From NCBI GenBank assembly GCA_964471215.1, contig CAYYFC010000011.1, positions 1 to 43,279 of the forward strand: a DNA stretch of 43,279 nt, in the 5' to 3' direction. A program made the translations under genes and the position numbers. Under the pieces are notes generated by a model, which did no database searches, was not told the origin of the DNA, and was given only the letters and a program-made list of their open reading frames with translations. How positions within the stretch are numbered: position 1 is the stretch's first letter; every line of letters starts with the position of its first letter. Of the stretch, positions 40,988 to 43,279 are shown one piece after another. Source of the DNA: Archaeoglobus_B sp964471215. GTDB taxonomy: Archaea; Halobacteriota; Archaeoglobi; Archaeoglobales; Archaeoglobaceae.

Positions 40988-41075
40988 TAAGGTTACTTCT
41001 TAGCGTAGAGTTATAATTTTTTGTTATTAAATAATATACTGAAAAATTTGAGTTGATATCACGGTGGTTGTGGTT

Positions 41076-41235
41076 GCCCGTGCATTATCTTTTGGTATTT
41101 AAATTATAGGAACTTGAACGGGCTTCTCCCTCAACCACCTCATCTCCATTGGTGGTTCATTGGGAGCTACATCCCCGCACACCACAGGGTACGGGTTACG
41201 GGATTACACCGTCATCGGCAAAGCCTGATGGCATC
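41076..41235. ncRNA. Structured IS-end-like element E1
   Basis: A gene-free stretch with strong fold potential. CTCCC (41126-41130) and GGGAG (41162-41166) bracket an inner AACCACC/GGTGGTT stem. An outer CCCGT/ACGGG pair (41077-41081, 41118-41122) encloses an AT-rich loop that contains TATTTAAAT. The motif AAGCCCGT on the minus strand recurs in element E2 and just after RNA copy B, as expected for a shared transposon edge. On the minus strand the order would fit an IS605-like right end. Orientation and identity are uncertain. Confidence 0.35.
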
Positions 41236-41320
41236 TAAAATGCGTAGATATAACATCATATATAAGCTTTGTGTTTCCATAATTTCGAAATTACTCAAAG
41301 TACTCAAATAAGCGAATAGT

Positions 41321-41425
41321 CCGTGCTTTATATTTAATTAAACTACGAGCACGGGCTTCCCCCTTAGTGCCTCATGAATCAACGCTTCACAAGGAGCAAC
41401 ATCGACGAGCACCACTAAGCCCGCC
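41321..41425. ncRNA. Structured IS-end-like element E2
   Basis: CCGTGCT (41321-41327) and AGCACGG (41348-41354) form a 7-bp stem around an AT-rich loop with TTTATATTTAA, followed by GGGCTTCCCCCTTAGTG, whose CTTAGTG pairs with CACTAAG further on. It shares the edge motif GGGCTTC-CCC with E1 and the same strand arrangement. I see no gene here or in 41236-41320 and 41426-41530. Confidence 0.35.
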
Positions 41426-41530
41426 TTGTAATGAAAAATCTCCCGTACATGATAGCCAATAACTATCATAGGCATGAGATATATATTAATAATATAATAA
41501 TATAGTGTAATTTAAAAATTTTCGTTTCTT

Positions 41531-41961
41531 CAGTAGTTCCGAAAGTAGCTAATTTTGGGGTCTGGTAGATGTGCAAATTTATCCTAAAATACACACCAAC
41601 CTTCATTCCCCATTCCTCAGCGGGTGCCCAGCTTACCCAGTCTCAAAAGAGACTGGTTCACCGAACACCCACTGGGATTGTTCAACCTCTCCACCTCGCT
41701 TAGCTCATAGACTTCATCGCAGTTAAACTCATCTCCACAAGCCCGTAAGTAGTAAAAACATAAGAAACTTACGTCAGCAAAATTTCAATTCTCTATGTTT
41801 TTCTATGAACTTTGGAACGGCAATCAGAATTGAACATCAAACTTAAATACTAATAAAATTATAGGGGAATGTTTTAGACGAGGCGAGCAATTTCCGACAT
41901 TTTTGGATTTTTAGGCTACCCTAAAAACGACCTCCGTAATTGTCAACTTTCGGAATTACTG
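41531..41961. repeat. 16-bp imperfect inverted repeats bracketing RNA B
   Basis: CAGTAGTTCCGAAAGT (41531-41546) and ACTTTCGGAATTACTG (41946-41961) are inverted repeats with one mismatch, 430 bp apart, and enclose RNA copy B. They could be ends of a small non-autonomous element. The right repeat also overlaps a minus-strand stretch reading LQSVAKKA, similar to the TnpB-tail-like LQNVAKKA elsewhere, so a mosaic of old insertions is another reading. From 41962 to 42106 I see only spacer. Confidence 0.35.
41554..41736 (-). ncRNA. Pseudoknotted structured RNA, copy B
   Basis: Inverted second copy of the RNA at 40030-40207, 183 nt. Its 3' block of 61 nt is identical to copy A, and ATGAGCTAAGCGAGGTGGAG in the P1 loop is identical too. 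The stems differ but still pair: CCCAG/CTGGG replaces CCCGA/TCGGG, AGTGGGTG/CACCCGCT replaces the second pseudoknot strand pair, and CCAGTCTC/GAGACTGG replaces the inner hairpin. G-U pairs occur only if the minus strand is transcribed. The promoter is weaker than for copy A. An AAGCCCGT edge motif lies just upstream. Confidence 0.6.
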
Positions 41962-42106
41962 TAAAGGGTGAAGCTTTCTTAGCGACGCTCTGTAAAGGAA
42001 GTTAACTAAAAGGATAAGGATGGATCATTTAAACCTTTTGAAGAAATGAGATTAAAAGAAACTATTTAAAAATTCAAAAGTCATAATTAAATTAAAGCAA
42101 ACCGAG

Positions 42107-42676
42107 GTGAAGATTTTGGCAAGACATCTCATCTTTTTTGGCTTAATTAGTTTAGCAATAATAGCAATCTTAAGTAATTGTGTTCAAACTCCTAAAGAGA
42201 AACCTTTAATAGGAGTTAAAACCATTAACACCTCAAATGGGACAAGCCCAAATACTTCACCAAAGAAACCAATAGTATTTAACACACCAATTCCTCCAGA
42301 AGGTGTCTTACGCACTTTTTCTTACTACTATAACGAGCGAAATTCCACTGCAATTTACCTAATGCTCTCTGATATAGTAAAAGCGAATTATACGCTTGCA
42401 GACATTGAAGAAGAGCTCAGATTTGCCGAGAAATATGGCGTTAAGATAATAAAGCAGAAAGCTTTGAATGAGACTGTAAAGGGAAATCTTCACATTTTAA
42501 GAGCAAATTTGACGCTAATGATAGGTAAAGAAGTTAAAGAAATCTCCATTGATTTTCCGGTGAGATATGTGAGTTATGTGTACGAGGCAGATAAATATAG
42601 AGTCATTCGATATATTGAATCAATAGATGAATGGATCTTCGATGATCTTCATTCTCGGATTCCAACAGAAACGTAA
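42107..42676 (+). CDS. Predicted lipoprotein, unknown
   Basis: A protein of about 189 aa that I cannot assign to a family. The N-terminal signal (HLIFFGLISLAIIAILSNC) ends in a lipobox-like LSNC, followed by a proline/threonine-rich linker (NTSNGTSPNTSPKKP) and a compact domain (GVLRTFSYYYNERNSTAIYL) reminiscent of NTF2-like folds. The frame opens at GTG 42107, but GAGGTGA upstream better fits a TTG at 42116. It lies among IS remnants, so it may have been carried in or simply stranded there. Confidence 0.6.
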   Translation: MKILARHLIFFGLISLAIIAILSNCVQTPKEKPLIGVKTINTSNGTSPNTSPKKPIVFNTPIPPEGVLRTFSYYYNERNSTAIYLMLSDIVKANYTLADIEEELRFAEKYGVKIIKQKALNETVKGNLHILRANLTLMIGKEVKEISIDFPVRYVSYVYEADKYRVIRYIESIDEWIFDDLHSRIPTET

Positions 42677-42723
42677 AAGAACACAACAACCTTGGCAATT
42701 TGGATAGAGTAAGAAGGTTTAAG

Positions 42724-42793
42724 CAAAGATAAGCCTTTAACCGACTCCCTCCCCTTACAGAATGTCGCTAAGAAAGCCTTAGAGCGGGGATGA
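42724..42793 (+). pseudogene. Possible TnpB C-terminal fragment
   Basis: A short open stretch ends with LTDSLPLQNVAKKALERG and a TGA. The DNA at 42764-42804 is identical to 1385-1425 at 40 of 41 positions. As at 1.3 kb, it is followed by an IS605-like right end. I infer the last codons of a tnpB-like gene whose remainder is gone. Confidence 0.35.
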
Positions 42794-42804
42794 ATTAGGG
42801 GAGG

Positions 42805-43000
42805 AGGGAGGTTGGTGGTAGTTAATTTTTTCTTTAATCTATTTCATTAAGACGAGTCATTAAGACGAGCCCACGCCTGTATGGTGTGGGCAGAGGCTGT
42901 GGTGACCAGCCCGAAGGAGCACCTTATGGCACACACTCCCTAACCTCCCCCTAATGGCTTCCGGTGGAAGCACCTGACTTTAGTTGGGGGATGAGGTCAC
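42805..43000 (+). ncRNA. Orphan omega-RNA-like IS605 right end (copy 5)
   Basis: Contains hairpin GCCCACGCC/GGTGTGGGC, then GGTGACCAGCCCGAAGGA, hairpin CTTCCGGTGGAAG, and the terminal CCTGACTTTAGTTGGGGG followed by ATGAGGTCAC. ACTTTAGT with a G-rich run and GGTCAC is the textbook right end of IS200/IS605. Two wobble pairs in the terminal hairpin pair only on the plus strand. The putative guide is about 43001-43020. No nuclease gene is attached. Confidence 0.5.
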
Positions 43001-43160
43001 AGTAAATCAGAAAGTATGTTAACAAAAATTATCATATATTTTTATTAATTTTGGAATATAAGAATGAGATATTTGGTAAGGAATTCTGTCATAATAACTA
43101 AGTTTTTTGTTTTTGAGGGATAATGATCAAAACTAAAAATCTCGACCATAATTTGGAATT

Positions 43161-43279
43161 ATGAAATCTATTAAGGAGATGTTTGAAGAACAATACGGTA
43201 ATACTTCAATCCGCTCTTCTGAGATTATGGAAGAATTGAAAAAGTATAGATCAATGGACATCTCATATTCAAGAGTTTT
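43161..43279 (+). CDS. Partial ORF at window edge, unknown
   Basis: An open frame starts with MKSIKEMFEEQYGNTSIR and is still open after 39 codons at the end of the window. The charged, helical sequence (SSEIMEELKKYRSMD) does not identify a family. No clear ribosome binding site is present, so it could be leaderless or not a gene. The stretch 43021-43160 before it is AT-rich spacer without visible features. Confidence 0.35.
   Translation, partial: MKSIKEMFEEQYGNTSIRSSEIMEELKKYRSMDISYSRV

Noticed and set aside
41114..41311. A small open frame within E1 as a gene.
   Set aside because: It overlaps strong hairpins, has no ribosome binding site and gives no family-like sequence.
41531..41568. 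A short open stretch reading into FGVW and a stop beside RNA B, also seen on the other strand beside RNA A, as a possible TnpB tail giving the opposite RNA orientation.
   Set aside because: The shared residues come only from the identical 61-nt block, and the wobble pairs in three helices fit the opposite strand.
40030..41736. The two inverted copies as a minimal CRISPR or repeat-spacer array.
   Set aside because: There are only two long copies, in opposite orientation, 1.3 kb apart; no short regular repeats or cas genes occur in the window.

Overview
The window is archaeal and most like the Archaeoglobales (Euryarchaeota). The evidence is CDP-archaeol synthase, archaeal release factor aRF1, eukaryote-like ribosomal proteins (L18e, L7Ae, S28e, L24e), RNA polymerase subunits N and K, an intron-bearing tRNA-Tyr with a C1-G72 pair, TATA-type promoters with GGTGAT-type ribosome binding sites, and a joined chemotaxis plus archaellum locus. 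The exact species cannot be fixed from the sequence alone.

Layout. 0.2-5.9 kb holds housekeeping genes: queC, tRNA-Tyr, an AK6-type kinase, an SbcD-related phosphoesterase, carS, pyrE and the translation/transcription operon L18e-L13-S9-rpoN-tRNA-Pro-rpoK. 6.4-13.7 kb holds lipid and RNA genes (a geranylgeranyl-reductase-like flavoprotein, an m5C methyltransferase, two radical SAM proteins, a DUF123 protein, aRF1, a cis-prenyltransferase). 13.7-18.2 kb holds a Mth938-like gene and the L7Ae-S28e-L24e-ndk-infB operon; infB is interrupted by an intein in its GTPase P-loop. An IS607-type element (18.1-20.0 kb) sits directly at the 3' end of infB. 20.1-30.5 kb is a chemotaxis operon on the minus strand (soluble receptor, cheW, cheF, cheY, cheB, cheA, cheC, cheD, cheR) followed by a wHTH regulator with its own promoter. 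30.8-38.7 kb is the archaellum operon (arlB, arlC/D/E, arlF, arlG, arlH, arlI, arlJ) followed by a lipoprotein and a coiled-coil membrane protein of unknown role. arlK, the prearchaellin peptidase, is at 40.3-41.0 kb. The che/arl stretch looks visibly more AT-rich than the first 18 kb.

How it works together. The receptor senses a cytoplasmic signal, CheA/CheW relay it to CheY, CheB/CheR/CheC/CheD adjust adaptation, CheF couples CheY to the archaellum switch (ArlC/D/E), and ArlK-processed ArlB is assembled by ArlH/I/J.

The most unusual content is non-coding. Five right-end, omega-RNA-like scaffolds of IS200/IS605 type (about 0.1, 1.0, 1.5, 6.3 and 42.9 kb) lie without a neighbouring nuclease gene. 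A separate pair of roughly 180-nt pseudoknotted RNAs (40.03-40.21 kb plus strand; 41.55-41.74 kb minus strand) flanks arlK. They share a 61-nt identical 3' block, while their stems differ by compensatory and wobble changes. The first is divergently transcribed from a ribbon-helix-helix gene plus a frameshifted TnpB-family gene that lies immediately upstream of the archaellin gene. This RNA/RHH/TnpB arrangement at an archaellum locus is the best candidate for an undescribed system.
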